64,000 bases of DNA from Pseudobythopirellula maris (GCF_007859945.1 NZ_SJPQ01000001.1:310001-374000); one strand, 5' to 3'. Positions 10,301-21,323 are shown, counted from the first letter of the stretch. The notes: generated by a model from the sequence alone, not told the origin. Numbers and translations: made by a program.

Positions 10301-10779
10301 GAGACATCGGGAAACTGCTCAGGGAACTCGGGAGCGAACTGGTGGACGAGCGTAACGGCGAGCGTTGTGGGGTCTTCGTAGACGAGGGCTAGCTCTTCGC
10401 CCCCGGAGCTGAGCTTGAAGTTCGTGTGGTAGTACCCGCCGCCGTCCTGCTTATCGACGATCGGGATTCCCTCGTAATCGACCGGCGCCGACGCGAACAC
10501 GACCAGGTAGCCACCCGCTGGCAGCACAACGGCGGGCAACGCCCACTTCGTCGGGTCGCCGAGATCGTCTGTCAGGTAGTGGTTGCTAAGCTCGGCCGAG
10601 GCTTCGCCGGCGTTGTGGATCTCGACCCAGTCTTCGTACTCGCCGTCGCCACTCGGCAGCGTCGAGACGTTGGTCGCCATCAGCTCGGTGATCAACAGGT
10701 TCGAAGCCGTGAGCATCTGACGCGGCTCCAACGACTCAATACCGAAACGGCGACGCGGACGGGGATGGTGCTGGGGCAT
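7303..10779 (-). CDS. Large surface protein with lamin-tail, CotH and dockerin-like domains (LEPR-XLL)
   Basis: A 1158-residue protein. The N-terminus has FGIESLEPRQMLTA (residues 12-25), the LEPR-XLL motif of giant planctomycete exported proteins. Then, roughly: lamin-tail domain (26-150, LLITELMATN, EDWVEIHN); chitobiase/hexosaminidase C-terminal-like domain (195-255, IYYTTDGSAPG); CotH-like domain (335-720, GLRIQGGYFRRSEKRSFRL, LYINGVYWGLYNPTERPD); a second chitobiase-like domain (VWYTLDGSDPR); a second lamin-tail domain (EYLEILNIG); and dockerin-like repeats (GDYDASGVVDTDDYQAWV and [18 protein letters not shown]). CotH folds can be atypical protein kinases; whether this one is active cannot be told here. 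No PEP-CTERM tail follows. Confidence 0.88.
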   Translation of the reverse strand: MPQHHPRPRRRFGIESLEPRQMLTASNLLITELMATNVSTLPSGDGEYEDWVEIHNAGEASAELSNHYLTDDLGDPTKWALPAVVLPAGGYLVVFASAPVDYEGIPIVDKQDGGGYYHTNFKLSSGGEELALVYEDPTTLAVTLVHQFAPEFPEQFPDVSYGLASDGEPRYFDAPTPGGPNGAGLMGVVGDTRFSVDRGFYDAPFEVEISSDTPLASIYYTTDGSAPGPMNGTLYSGALTIDQTTVLRAVATKIDYLATNVDTQTYLFMHDVLRQDGTAAYEAGFPGREGYEAELYGLDSEVVGQFDEDGVPIGGDNYGGQYAALLEEGLLSIPSISIVADIDDLFGDSGIYDNPSGRGPGWERPASVEWITADGYQEFQENAGLRIQGGYFRRSEKRSFRLLFKSEYGAAELQYPLFDDATDSYNTLVLRAGGNDGYSWGSARYTEQFTRDEFGRSLQNAAGRPSAHGDFAHLYINGVYWGLYNPTERPDAAFAAEYFGGEPENWDSMHADEVSEGDHLAWVAMRDKTEAAGSSLQAYLELQGLGPDGEPSGVAPLLNVESYIDYIAINVWGGNADWPFKNWWAGRDRIDATTTGFEFFNWDFENTMGNDRYRSPLDAVTLNQPFTSAGQPHQNLQANPEYRIAFADHVHKFFFNDGLLTPDKLIERYQQLADKVELAVVGESARWGDIIHSTPLTQGDWLAERDWILNEYLPNRGGYVMNEFKAYGLYPDAVAPVFSQHGGPIAPGFELSVSAPTGQVWYTLDGSDPRQIGGEINPNAILHQGGLIAVAPGTTVRARVLDNGEWSALNEAEFTSAEMGDPAALRVVELQYHPADFEGIPDDEDLEYLEILNIGAAPVSLDGVQIAGFASEAYSLDDGLTLGAGERIVVARNTAAFESVYGAGINLAPTGFGDRNLSNGGETVTLLGPTGQLLHTFSYSDDAPWPTTPDGDGPSLEIVDPLGDASDPSNWRASIYPFGSPGDAGLPIAGDYDASGVVDTDDYQAWVAAFGDAVAAPGFGADGNHNGVVDAADFTVWRDRLGDTTTLYGVAAIAPVVSLAAANSSPMDAASQAVDTRARQAVFALLSDSSFSEAAYEAPPQTPAPATASDAGLLLLYDAAPPAVREVAELLRGSVQDKGEEEAAPELVRTVGDDRFGV

Positions 10780-11397
10780 GTTCGTCTTGAGAACTGACGC
10801 GAAGCTCGCCGACGCTGGGGGCGCGGGGAAAATCTATGGCGGGAAAAGATTGTCTTGTGAGACCCGTGTCGCTGTTGCGAGGGACTCGCCTATTGTAATC
10901 GATCGTGACCGTAGGATCCTAGTAATTGAACCCGCCATGGCGCCCCCCGGCCCCGTCGTCTCCAATCCCGTCGTTCCCAGCAAGGGGCTACAGGTGCAGA
11001 ACAGCCGGTCGATCGGCTCGTGTCGCTCCGCGATCCCGACATTATGCTGAATCGCGACTACAGTCGAGAACGGTCCGGCGTGCGTCAACCACTCGGCGCG
11101 CTGACCTGCGTTTGGGTGAGGTTGCTATTTCGTTCAGACAAAGCCGATCAGATCCACTCACGCCTCACACGATTCATCGCATACTGAAACGGCGCTCGCA
11201 TACCGATTCACTTCGACATTGACGCGACTGCGCCGCCCACCAACGATCTCCAACGTGTCCAGTGGCGTCTGACGGTCGATGCGATGCCTCACTTCTGGGC
11301 GCAGTTTTGCGTGCCCGTGCACGTCTTGGATCAAGTGGCTCCTGCCGATTCTCTGAGCTGAGCAAACCGTTCGAGATCGCGGCTCTGGCGCGGTACG
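10780..11397. other. Intergenic stretch without recognised gene
   Basis: About 600 bp between the CotH gene and the katG terminator. Short frames exist on both strands but none has a signal peptide, motif or convincing composition. It should hold the promoter of the CotH gene at the low-coordinate end. I see no RNA gene or repeat. Confidence 0.4.
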
Positions 11398-11437
11398 AAA
11401 AAACCCACCGCACGGCGGGGGGGCGCCGTGCGGTGGG
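11398..11437 (-). terminator. Rho-independent terminator of katG
   Basis: A perfect 14-bp stem (CCCACCGCACGGCG with CGCCGTGCGGTGGG, loop of six G on the plus strand). On the minus strand it is followed by six T. It is about 70 bp downstream of the katG stop codon and in the right orientation. Confidence 0.9.
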
Positions 11438-11507
11438 TGAGTGACGGGACACTCGGTCCCGTACGTATTTTCAGAGCGACGAGAGTCGCGGCGCCGAGTC
11501 TCGCGGG

Positions 11508-14048
<2,541 letters not shown>

Positions 14049-14068
14049 CTAACGCCGGGTATCTTCCG

Positions 14069-14123
14069 AAGTATAGGGCAGTTATTCCATACTTACCAAT
14101 GCACAGTTTCTATCGATTCGATA
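14069..14123. promoter_or_regulatory. Inverted repeats upstream of katG (possible operator)
   Basis: Two inverted repeats lie 78-132 bp upstream of the katG start: AAGTAT-N14-ATACTT (14069-14094) and TATCGA-T-TCGATA (14111-14123), in a locally AT-richer stretch. An oxidative-stress or metal regulator would be a natural guess for katG, but neither repeat matches a Fur/PerR or OxyR consensus that I can recognise. Confidence 0.3.
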
Positions 14124-14240
14124 ACCTGTGGCTATAGCTCCGCCGCCCTTGAGGAGCCTGCTTGGGGGGGCGTGGCAAGCGGCGGCAGCGGCGAACCAGA
14201 GGCGAGTCGCTGCTCGGCAAATACGGAGGCTGCGCAGGCG

Positions 14241-15344
14241 TTATTCGGCTTTCAGGGAGACACCCCAGTGTTCTACAACCGCAGCGAGTTCGCTCTCCGT
14301 GAGGTGGGTCACCGCGCCGTGCTTGGGACGCTCGAAGTTGACGCCCTTCATCACGCCTTCATTGAACCGGCCGAGGTGCGTGTAGTGCTCGAAGTCGGTC
14401 GTCTCGCTGAACCCCATGTTGTTCGGCCGGCCGGCGTAGACGTCGTACATCAGCACATAAGCCCCCGTGTCGAGACGCCGGAAGACGTTCGGCGCTTCGG
14501 TCGAGACACGCTCGGGGTCGATCCGGCCCGGCCGGGCGACGTAGCCCTGGTCGAGGCGGTCTGACTTGGCGTAGTAGACCTTGCCGCCGGCGACGTAGTG
14601 CATGTGGTACACGCCATCGACAACGGCGATGTCGGCGTCGATGCAATCGATGTCCGTGAGCCTCTGCGGCGTCGACTCGAACGCGGTGAAATCGTCGTTG
14701 GCGTAAGCGTAGTAGATGTTCGGCGCTCCGTTGCGGAAACGCATGGTGAAGTAGACCATCATCTTGCCCTCCGCCGGGTCGTAGATCGTCTGCGGGGCCC
14801 ACGTGCAGCCGATGTCGCCCAACTCGGGAAACGCCGAGTCGACCCGGTAGACGGCGTGGGTCCAGTGGATGAGGTCGTGCGACTTCATCAGCACCAACGC
14901 CCGGTTGTTGCCCCAGCCGTAGGCGTCCTCCGGTCGTTGCCAACGCTCGGACCGAAAACCTTTGCGGTCGCCGTAGATGTGCAGGTCGGTCATCGCGAGG
15001 TAGAAAGCGCCGTCGGGGCCGCGGGCGATGTGCGGGTCGCGGACCCCGTGCTGCTCGGCGAGATGTTCGCCGAGGAAGACCGGATCGCCGTCATTGACGT
15101 CCGTGAACGAGTAGCCGTCTCGGCTCACGGCGAGGTAGGCGCCGTGGGTCTCGTCCTTGAAGTAGACCATCGCGTAGCCGGCGAAATCTTTTTCGCTGGG
15201 CGCCTTGGCTCGTGGCGGCCCTTCCAGCTTGGGAACGATCACGACGCCCGGATCAGCGGCCTTCTCAGGAGAAGTCGCGGGTTGGGCGGCGGCGTGCCCC
15301 CCGAGTATCGCGGCGATAAGACCAGCTAAGAGAAGTCGGAGCAT
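14241..15344 (-). CDS. GH43-like glycoside hydrolase family protein
   Basis: A 367-residue protein from ATG 15344, which gives a signal peptide (MLRLLLAGLIAAILGGHAAA); a longer frame from 15380 adds twelve residues and no signal. The body has five-bladed propeller features of GH43/GH62/GH117-type enzymes: HGVRDPHIARGPDGAFYLAM (candidate catalytic Asp), CTWAPQTIYDPAEGKMMVYF, and STEAPNVFRR (candidate catalytic Glu). These families act on arabinans, xylans or algal galactans; the substrate cannot be read from sequence. It probably works in the periplasm. Confidence 0.75.
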   Translation of the reverse strand: MLRLLLAGLIAAILGGHAAAQPATSPEKAADPGVVIVPKLEGPPRAKAPSEKDFAGYAMVYFKDETHGAYLAVSRDGYSFTDVNDGDPVFLGEHLAEQHGVRDPHIARGPDGAFYLAMTDLHIYGDRKGFRSERWQRPEDAYGWGNNRALVLMKSHDLIHWTHAVYRVDSAFPELGDIGCTWAPQTIYDPAEGKMMVYFTMRFRNGAPNIYYAYANDDFTAFESTPQRLTDIDCIDADIAVVDGVYHMHYVAGGKVYYAKSDRLDQGYVARPGRIDPERVSTEAPNVFRRLDTGAYVLMYDVYAGRPNNMGFSETTDFEHYTHLGRFNEGVMKGVNFERPKHGAVTHLTESELAAVVEHWGVSLKAE

Positions 15345-15427
15345 GGGAAAATCGTTGAGAAGTGGGGGCGTTACCAACAAGATGAGCAGCAGCGCAACGT
15401 CGCCAAGTGATCATCTTATCGCATGCC

Positions 15428-15451
15428 GGGCACGCCTGCGCAGGCGTGCCC
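15428..15451. repeat. 24-bp perfect palindrome at the 3' end of the aldo/keto reductase gene
   Basis: GGGCACGCCTGC followed directly by GCAGGCGTGCCC, 19 bp downstream of the reductase stop. As RNA it can form a strong hairpin, but no T run follows on either strand, so it is not a classical terminator. It may stabilise the mRNA end. Confidence 0.5.
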
Positions 15452-15469
15452 CGCTCTGCAAGATAATTT

Positions 15470-16549
15470 TCAGCCGAGCGGCGGGGCCCAGCTTGGCCAG
15501 CCTTGATCGCCCTCGATGGTCTCGTGGCCGGTCTGGCTGGCGAAAGAGCTTTCCATCCAGTCGCGTGGGTAGCCGTGCTCGAAGCCGACGACGTCCGTCA
15601 ATCGGTCGCGCAGCTCTTGCGGCAGGTCTTCCGCGCCGGCGGCGAGGCTCGGGGCGATCTGCTCCGCGGTGCGGGCGCCAACGATCACCGAGGTCACGCG
15701 GCGCTCGCCCAACAGCCAAGAGACCGCCACCTGCACCGGGCTCCAGCCGAGCTCTTTGGCCACGGCCACGGTCTCGTCGATCACCTTGAAGCTGTCGTCG
15801 TTCCAGTAGCGCGGCAGGTCGACCTTCGCGCGGATGCCAACACGCGAGCCCTCGGGCGGGCCCGAGTTGCGGTCGTACTTGCCAGTGAGCAGGCCGCCGG
15901 CGTTCGCGCTCCAGCAGAGCACGCCCATGCCCTCCGCCTCGCAGGCGGGCAGGATGTCGCGCTCGATGTCGCGCCGCAGCAGGTTGTAGAGGTTCTGCGA
16001 GCTGACCAGCGGCGCGAGGCCGCGCAGTTCGGCCACCGCGTTCGCCTTGACCATCTGCCAGGCGAAGAGGTTGCTGCAGCCCAGGTAGCGGACCTTGCCC
16101 GCGCGCACGAGGTCGTCGCACGCCCGCAGGGTCTCTTCGATCGGCGTGTTGGGATCGGGGCCGTGCAGTTGGAAGAGGTCAATAAAGTCGGCGCCGAGCC
16201 GCTTGAGGCTCTTCTCGACCGAGTCGACCACGTGCTTGCGCGACAACCCCTTGGCGTTCGGATGCCCCTTCTCGCCCGGTGGGTAAGGCATGCGGAACCA
16301 GCACTTCGTGGCGAGCACGAGCCCGTCGCGTGGTCGGCCCTGCAACGATTTGGCGAGCATCTCCTCCGACACGCCGTCGGCGTACATGTCGGCGGTGTCG
16401 ATGAAGTTGCCGCCGGCGTCGAGGTAGCTGGCCGTGATGGCGTCGGCGGCCGCCTGGTCGCAGCCCCACCCCGGCGTGCCGAACGTCATCGTGCCGAGAC
16501 AGACCCGCGAGACCAACAGGCCCGATTCGCCGAGGTAACGGTGCTTCAT
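15470..16549 (-). CDS. Aldo/keto reductase
   Basis: A 359-residue NADPH-dependent oxidoreductase of the AKR superfamily. It starts MKHRYLGESGLLVSRVCLG. The catalytic tetrad is visible: Asp in GGNFIDTADMYADG, Tyr in the same motif, Lys in LATKCWF and His in LFQLHGPDP. The cofactor-binding end (SVIVGARTAEQI) is present. It resembles the YajO/IolS-type general AKRs; the substrate is unknown. ATG 16549 was chosen because the family start fits exactly; the frame upstream is out-of-frame reading through the next gene. Confidence 0.93.
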   Translation of the reverse strand: MKHRYLGESGLLVSRVCLGTMTFGTPGWGCDQAAADAITASYLDAGGNFIDTADMYADGVSEEMLAKSLQGRPRDGLVLATKCWFRMPYPPGEKGHPNAKGLSRKHVVDSVEKSLKRLGADFIDLFQLHGPDPNTPIEETLRACDDLVRAGKVRYLGCSNLFAWQMVKANAVAELRGLAPLVSSQNLYNLLRRDIERDILPACEAEGMGVLCWSANAGGLLTGKYDRNSGPPEGSRVGIRAKVDLPRYWNDDSFKVIDETVAVAKELGWSPVQVAVSWLLGERRVTSVIVGARTAEQIAPSLAAGAEDLPQELRDRLTDVVGFEHGYPRDWMESSFASQTGHETIEGDQGWPSWAPPLG

Positions 16550-16647
16550 CAGAGGACGCCTCCCGAGTGCGTTGCAGGGTTCCGGTCTATTAGCCGAAAC
16601 GATTACAACGCGCCGCGGGCGCCGCGACCAGAGTCGCCCGCCGACGC

Positions 16648-17388
16648 TCAGCAGCGTCCCAGACGGGCGGCGAGCTGATCGACTTGGCCTTTGAGGTTCG
16701 CCAGCAGCAGCTCGGGGCTCTCGCCCGTCGCCAGATCGGCGTAGAAACCCGCGGCGCCGCCGCTCTGGCGCCCGGCCAGGCTGTCGGTGGTGCGTTGCAG
16801 GCGACGGAGGTCGTCGTGCATCGAGCCGAGTTTGCCCGCCGCGGCGCGGCTGCTGGTCCACAGGTGCGAGGCCAGCTGCACGAGGCCGAGGATCATCAGC
16901 CCTTGCCCCACGAGCGTGGCCGCCAAGGCGGGGTTCCACAACTCGGGCCGTGCCTGGACTTGCGACCAGAGCATCAGGCCAACGCCCAAGCCCAAGCAGC
17001 CCGCCCCCAACGCGGCCACGGCCCAAGAGCCGGCCTGCTGCTTGGCCGCTTTCGCGGCCGGGGCCCGTCGCTTCTGAGCGGGGGGCCGGTCGATGATGTC
17101 GGGCGAGTCGCTCCGTCCCGGGATCTCGCGAGAGTCGCCGAAGTCGAAACGCAGCGAGCCGCTCGAGGGGCCGGCCTTCACACGGCTGTGCGCGGCGCGG
17201 AGCGTGCGGTCGATCTTGGCGAGCCGCTCGGCGTTCTTCGGGTCGTCGATCGAGTCGAAGGGATCGACCGTCGCCTCGACCGCGGGCGAGTCGGCGCCGA
17301 TCGGACGCCGGCAGCGGGCGCATTGAGCGGACCCGCTCGTGAGCGGGCCGAGACCGGGGACCTCTTGCTGGCAGTGACGGCACCACAT
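16648..17388 (-). CDS. Zinc-ribbon membrane protein, hypothetical
   Basis: A 246-residue protein from ATG 17388, which starts directly with a zinc ribbon: MWCRHCQQEVPG and QCARCRRPIG (two CxxC knuckles). A hydrophilic region follows with DPFDSIDDPKNAERLAKIDRTL, then two hydrophobic helices (about residues 125-145, AVAALGAGCLGLGVGLMLW, and 155-175, LAATLVGQGLMILGLVQLA). The C-terminus is a coiled-coil-like tail (LRRLQRTTDSLAG, LLLANLKGQVDQLAARL). I recall similar zinc-ribbon/TM/coiled-coil proteins in planctomycetes, but no function. Confidence 0.72.
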   Translation of the reverse strand: MWCRHCQQEVPGLGPLTSGSAQCARCRRPIGADSPAVEATVDPFDSIDDPKNAERLAKIDRTLRAAHSRVKAGPSSGSLRFDFGDSREIPGRSDSPDIIDRPPAQKRRAPAAKAAKQQAGSWAVAALGAGCLGLGVGLMLWSQVQARPELWNPALAATLVGQGLMILGLVQLASHLWTSSRAAAGKLGSMHDDLRRLQRTTDSLAGRQSGGAAGFYADLATGESPELLLANLKGQVDQLAARLGRC

Positions 17389-17526
17389 CGGAGGCTGGGC
17401 CCCTTTCTCGATCGAAGCGACTCGGCTGGCTACATGTGCGGCCAGAAAGACCACATATCGCTACCTATCGTCGCGAGAGGGCGTCGGACTTTAACGGTTG
17501 CGCGGGCGTCAGCTGATCGGCCGCGC

Positions 17527-18513
17527 CTACGCCATGCGGCTCACAAGCTCCGCTAGCAGCGCCGCCTTGGCCTCGGGGATCGGCCCCGGGATCCGCACGC
17601 CGGCCGCCTTGGCGTGGCCGCCGCCGCCGAAGACTTCGGCCACCTCGCGCACGTCGAAGTCGCTGCGGCTGCGCAGGCTCGCCTTCGTCTTGCCGTCTTC
17701 GGGCATCCAGGTGAGCAGCACCGCCACCTCGACGCCGGAGATGCTGAGCAACCGGTTGACCACGTCCTCCGTGTCGGCCGGGGCGGCGCCGGTCTCGGCG
17801 AAGTCCTCGGCCGTGGCGTGCCCAAAGGCGACCCGTCCGTCCAGCTCGGTGCGGATGCTCTGCAGCACCCGCCCCTGGAGCCACACGCGCTCGATCGTGT
17901 TGCGGTCGAACAGCGTTGAGAAAGTCTCCGCCGGGTTGGCGCCCGCCTCGACGAGCCGGGCGACCGTCTCGTAAGTGGCGGCCGTGACGGACGAGAAGCG
18001 GAACCAGCCGGTGTCGGTGGCGATCGCCGCGAACAGCGGCTTGGCCATCTCGGTGGTCAGCTCGACGCCCAGAGCGTCGATCGCTTCGGCCACGAGCCGG
18101 CCGACCGCCTCGGCCGTGGTGTCTTTGATCACGGCGCCGCCCAAGTCGTCGCCACTCAGGTGGTGATCGATCACCAGCTTCTTGGCGCCCGACTCGCGGA
18201 GCACATCGGCCATCGGACCGAGTTGGCCCCAAGCGCTCGTGTCGAGCACGATGTGGGCGTCGGCCTGGTGGACCTCCTCGGGGGTGACGCCCTGGCCGAG
18301 TGTCTCGACCTTTGTCTGGGGATCGATGAACGCGATGTGCGGCGGTGTGGTGTCGCCGTTGACGATCCGCACCCGCTTGCCGAGCGTCTCCAGGGCGAGA
18401 GCCAAGCCGATCTCACTGCCGATCGCGTCGCAGTCGGGACGCATGTGCGAGGTCAGCACGAACGAGTCGCACGAGGCGACCAGCTCTTTCAGCGGGGTCC
18501 AATCGAGCGGCAT
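17527..18513 (-). CDS. DHH-family phosphoesterase (NrnA-like oligoribonuclease / pAp phosphatase)
   Basis: A 328-residue protein with the DHH/DHHA1 layout. Metal-binding motifs: TSHMRPDCDAIGSEIGLAL, VLDTSAWGQLG, KLVIDHHLSGDD (the DHH motif) and AIATDTGWFRF. The C-terminal DHHA1 domain ends with FGGGGHAKAAGVRI. NrnA proteins degrade short oligoribonucleotides and 3'-phosphoadenosine 5'-phosphate in the cytoplasm. The start is 5 bp downstream of the ribF stop, so the two are probably one operon. Confidence 0.9.
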   Translation of the reverse strand: MPLDWTPLKELVASCDSFVLTSHMRPDCDAIGSEIGLALALETLGKRVRIVNGDTTPPHIAFIDPQTKVETLGQGVTPEEVHQADAHIVLDTSAWGQLGPMADVLRESGAKKLVIDHHLSGDDLGGAVIKDTTAEAVGRLVAEAIDALGVELTTEMAKPLFAAIATDTGWFRFSSVTAATYETVARLVEAGANPAETFSTLFDRNTIERVWLQGRVLQSIRTELDGRVAFGHATAEDFAETGAAPADTEDVVNRLLSISGVEVAVLLTWMPEDGKTKASLRSRSDFDVREVAEVFGGGGHAKAAGVRIPGPIPEAKAALLAELVSRMA

Positions 18514-18518
18514 CCGGT

Positions 18519-19514
18519 TCAATCCTGGGGCTTGTTGTCGCCGGCGCCCGCTTGGAGGGCGCCGATCGTATCGAGGTAGGCGTCGGCGATATTCTTCGCC
18601 GAGGCCGCGTCTTGCCGGATCTGTGCGACGAGCGCACCGGCCGACGGGAACGGTCGCACGTCGCGGAGCCGCTCGAGGAAATCGACCTCGATCAGCTTGC
18701 CGTAAAGCGGCTCGTGCAGGCCGACGAGGTGCGCCTCGACCTTGGGGTGCGTCTCGCCGAACGTCGGGTTGGAGCCGATGTTCACGGCGGCTGGCCACGC
18801 CCGGCCCATCACCCAGCCGGCGGCGGCGTAAACGCCGGGGGCCGGCAGCAGCGTGTCGATCCCCTCGAGGTTCGCCGTGGGGAAGCCGAGCTCGGCCCCG
18901 CGGCCGGCGCCGTGGGTGATCATGCCACGCAACTTGTAAGGCGAGGTGAGCATCCTGCGCGCCAGGCCGACCTTGCCGCCGGTGAGCAGCAACCGGCGGA
19001 TCCGTGAGCTGGAAATCCACTCGGCCCCACCGCCCGTGTCGAGCGCGACGGGCTGGACCACGTCGAGCGACATGCCGGCGCCCGCGGCCAGATCGGCCAG
19101 CAGCTGCACGTCGCCCTCGCGATTGTGGCCAAAGTAAAAATTAGGCCCCTCGATCATCGCCTTGGCGCCGATCGCCTCGACAACGATCCGACGGAAGAAC
19201 TCCTCGGCCGACAGGCACAGCAGCGCCTTGTCGGTGGGGTAGGCGATGACGCAATCGACCCCCAAGTCGGCGAGCAGCTCGGCCTTGCGCTCGGTCCAGG
19301 TGAGCGGAGGCGGGCATTCGGCCGGCCGCAGCAGCCGCACCGGGTGGGGGTCGAACGTGAGCACCAGCGCCGGCCCGCCGACCTCTTTGGCCTTGTCGAC
19401 GAGCCGGGCGATCAGCTCGGCGTGGCCGCGGTGGACGCCGTCGAAGTTGCCGATCGTCAGCGCCCCGCCGCGCAGCGATTCGGGCAGTTCGGCGAGGTGG
19501 CGGACGATCTGCAC
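18519..19514 (-). CDS. ribF: Bifunctional riboflavin kinase / FAD synthetase
   Basis: A 331-residue protein that makes FMN and then FAD. The N-terminal FAD synthetase domain has the nucleotidyltransferase motifs IGNFDGVHRGH and EGPNFYFGHNREGD, and SSSRIRRLLLTG. The C-terminal riboflavin kinase domain has GRGAELGFPTANLEG, GVYAA and VNIGSNPTFG with HLVGL. I chose GTG 19514 because VQIVRHLAELPESL matches the usual RibF N-terminus; an upstream GTG at 19601 would add 29 residues not seen in the family. The gene is 5 bp upstream of the DHH phosphoesterase. Confidence 0.95.
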   Translation of the reverse strand: MQIVRHLAELPESLRGGALTIGNFDGVHRGHAELIARLVDKAKEVGGPALVLTFDPHPVRLLRPAECPPPLTWTERKAELLADLGVDCVIAYPTDKALLCLSAEEFFRRIVVEAIGAKAMIEGPNFYFGHNREGDVQLLADLAAGAGMSLDVVQPVALDTGGGAEWISSSRIRRLLLTGGKVGLARRMLTSPYKLRGMITHGAGRGAELGFPTANLEGIDTLLPAPGVYAAAGWVMGRAWPAAVNIGSNPTFGETHPKVEAHLVGLHEPLYGKLIEVDFLERLRDVRPFPSAGALVAQIRQDAASAKNIADAYLDTIGALQAGAGDNKPQD

Positions 19515-19643
19515 GCGGTTTTCACGAGGTTTCAAGGGAGCAATACCACGAGTATCGGCTCTCGACGCGGGCAGGGTCAATCGTCGGCCGAGCGGCCGCA
19601 CAAGCGGGCCGCACTCCGCCTCCGCCCTTCAGCGCTCGGTTCT

Positions 19644-20498
19644 TCAGAACGGCGTCGGATCCAGCCGCTGGAAAGCGTGCGGTAACTCGTCGATCAGATC
19701 GGTGGCGATCATCGAAATCTGGCCCAGCCGCGCGGCGGCGAGGTCGCCCGCCACGCCATGGACGTGGGCGCCGAGCCGCGCCGCGTCAAACGGCCCCAGC
19801 CCCTGGGCCATCAGGCCGGCGATCACGCCGGTGAGCACGTCGCCCGAGCCGCCGGTGGCCATGCCGGGGTTGCCGGTCTTGTTGATCGCGTGTCGCTCGC
19901 CATCGGCAACCACGGTGCGGGCGCCCTTGAGGAGCACCGCGCCAGATGCGCCGCTCCGCCGAGCCAGCACGCCGGCCGCCTCGACCCGCTCGGCGTCGTC
20001 GCCGGTCGCCTTTGCGGCGAGCGACGCATCGCCCACCAGCCGGCCGTACTCGCCCGGGTGCGGGGTCAGCACGCAACGAGCGTGGACGTTCTCCAGCATC
20101 GAGCCGCGTGCCAAGGCGTTGAGGCCATCGGCGTCGATGACGGTTGGCTTGTTGGCCGCGAGCACGAGCGGCAGGAGCGTGTCCCAGTTCTCACCGAGGC
20201 CGGGGCCGATGGCGACAACCGTGGCGGCCTCGAGCGACTCACGAAAGTCCTCCGCCTTGCCGATCGCAACCGTCATGTAGACGGGGCAGAACGAGGCGAC
20301 CACGGGCGCCGACGCGGCCGGCGCCGCCACGGTCACGAGCCCCGCGCCGCTGCGCAGGCAAGAGAGGGCCGACATCGCGATCGAGCCCGCCATCCCCGGC
20401 GCGCCGCCAATGAGCAGCACGCGGCCGAAGTCGCCCTTGTGGCTCTCGGCGCCACGGCCCGCCAAGAGCGGCAACGGTTCTTGCGAAACGTCTTTCAC
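19644..20498 (-). CDS. nnrD: ADP/ATP-dependent NAD(P)H-hydrate dehydratase
   Basis: A 284-residue ribokinase-fold repair enzyme that dehydrates damaged NAD(P)H-hydrate. Motifs: HKGDFGRVLLIGGAPGMAG near the start, IGPGLGENWD, VIDADGLNALA, LTPHPGEYGRL and the nucleotide-binding NKTGNPGMATGGSGDVLTG. There is no fused epimerase (NnrE) domain, unlike in E. coli NnrR. It starts within the last codons of larB (4-bp ATGA overlap), so the two are translationally coupled. Confidence 0.93.
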   Translation of the reverse strand: MKDVSQEPLPLLAGRGAESHKGDFGRVLLIGGAPGMAGSIAMSALSCLRSGAGLVTVAAPAASAPVVASFCPVYMTVAIGKAEDFRESLEAATVVAIGPGLGENWDTLLPLVLAANKPTVIDADGLNALARGSMLENVHARCVLTPHPGEYGRLVGDASLAAKATGDDAERVEAAGVLARRSGASGAVLLKGARTVVADGERHAINKTGNPGMATGGSGDVLTGVIAGLMAQGLGPFDAARLGAHVHGVAGDLAAARLGQISMIATDLIDELPHAFQRLDPTPF

Positions 20499-21313
20499 GA
20501 ATCGGCGCCCTTCTCACTGGAGCAGCGGCCCGCGGCGGCTCGCGAAGCGATCACCCCGGCCAGGTAGCCCGCCTTAAAACCGGCGTCGATGTTCACCACC
20601 GCCACGTTCGACGAGCAGCTGTTGAGCATGCCCAAGAGCGCCGTCACGCCGCCGAAGCTCGCCCCGTAGCCGACGCTCGTCGGCACGGCGATCACCGGCG
20701 CCGCGACATGCCCGCCGACGACGCTCGGCAAGGCGCCCTCCATGCCGGCGGCGACGATCACCACGTCGGCGTCGCGCAATTCGGGCAGCCGCTCGGCGAG
20801 CCGCTGCGGCCCGGCGACACCGATGTCGTTGATACGAGTCACGGCAACGCCCATCCAGACGAGCGTTTCGGCCGCCTCCTCGGCGACCGGCAGGTCGGTC
20901 GTGCCGGCGGTCACCACGGCGACCGAACCTTGGGGCGCCTCTTGTTCGCAAGCGGCGCCGCCGACGGGGGCCGCCAGCCGCCAGGTGCGTGCTGTCGCGT
21001 TGTGGCAAGCGAGCGGGTAGAGCACTTCCAGGTCGGCCGCGGCCGCCGGGTCGATCCGCGTCACCAGCGACGGCTCGCCACGCTCCTGCTGGGCGGCGAT
21101 GATCGCGGCGATCGCATCGGGCGTTTTGCCCTCGCCATAAACGACCTCGGGGTAACCGCAGCGGTCGCGCCGCGCCGTGTCGAGCGACACGTCGCCACCG
21201 GCGAGAAGCCGCGTTTGCTCGCTCGCTTCGAGGAGTCGGTCGGCGAGCGTCTCGGGCGCGAGGGCGCCGTCGCGCACGGATTGGGCCAGGTTCAGCAGGG
21301 TGTCTCGATCCAT
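20495..21313 (-). CDS. larB: LarB, nickel-pincer cofactor synthesis carboxylase/hydrolase
   Basis: A 272-residue protein from ATG 21313. The C-terminal PurE-like (AIR carboxylase) domain shows VAVVTAGTTDLPVAEEAAET, NDIGVAGPQRL, IVAAGMEGALPSVVGG and AVPTSVGYGASFGGV; the N-terminal region DTARRDRCGYPEVVYGEGKTP is also typical. LarB converts nicotinate adenine dinucleotide to the dicarboxylated mononucleotide, the first step to the nickel-pincer cofactor of lactate racemase-type enzymes. LarC and LarE are not in the window. It overlaps nnrD by 4 bp. Confidence 0.92.
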   Translation of the reverse strand: MDRDTLLNLAQSVRDGALAPETLADRLLEASEQTRLLAGGDVSLDTARRDRCGYPEVVYGEGKTPDAIAAIIAAQQERGEPSLVTRIDPAAAADLEVLYPLACHNATARTWRLAAPVGGAACEQEAPQGSVAVVTAGTTDLPVAEEAAETLVWMGVAVTRINDIGVAGPQRLAERLPELRDADVVIVAAGMEGALPSVVGGHVAAPVIAVPTSVGYGASFGGVTALLGMLNSCSSNVAVVNIDAGFKAGYLAGVIASRAAAGRCSSEKGADS

Positions 21314-21323
21314 GGGACCAAGT

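Noticed and set aside
14069-14123. Fur/PerR or OxyR box before katG
   Set aside because: The repeats do not match these consensus sequences closely enough to name the regulator; kept only as unnamed inverted repeats.
15428-15451. Palindrome as a rho-independent terminator
   Set aside because: No T run follows on either strand.
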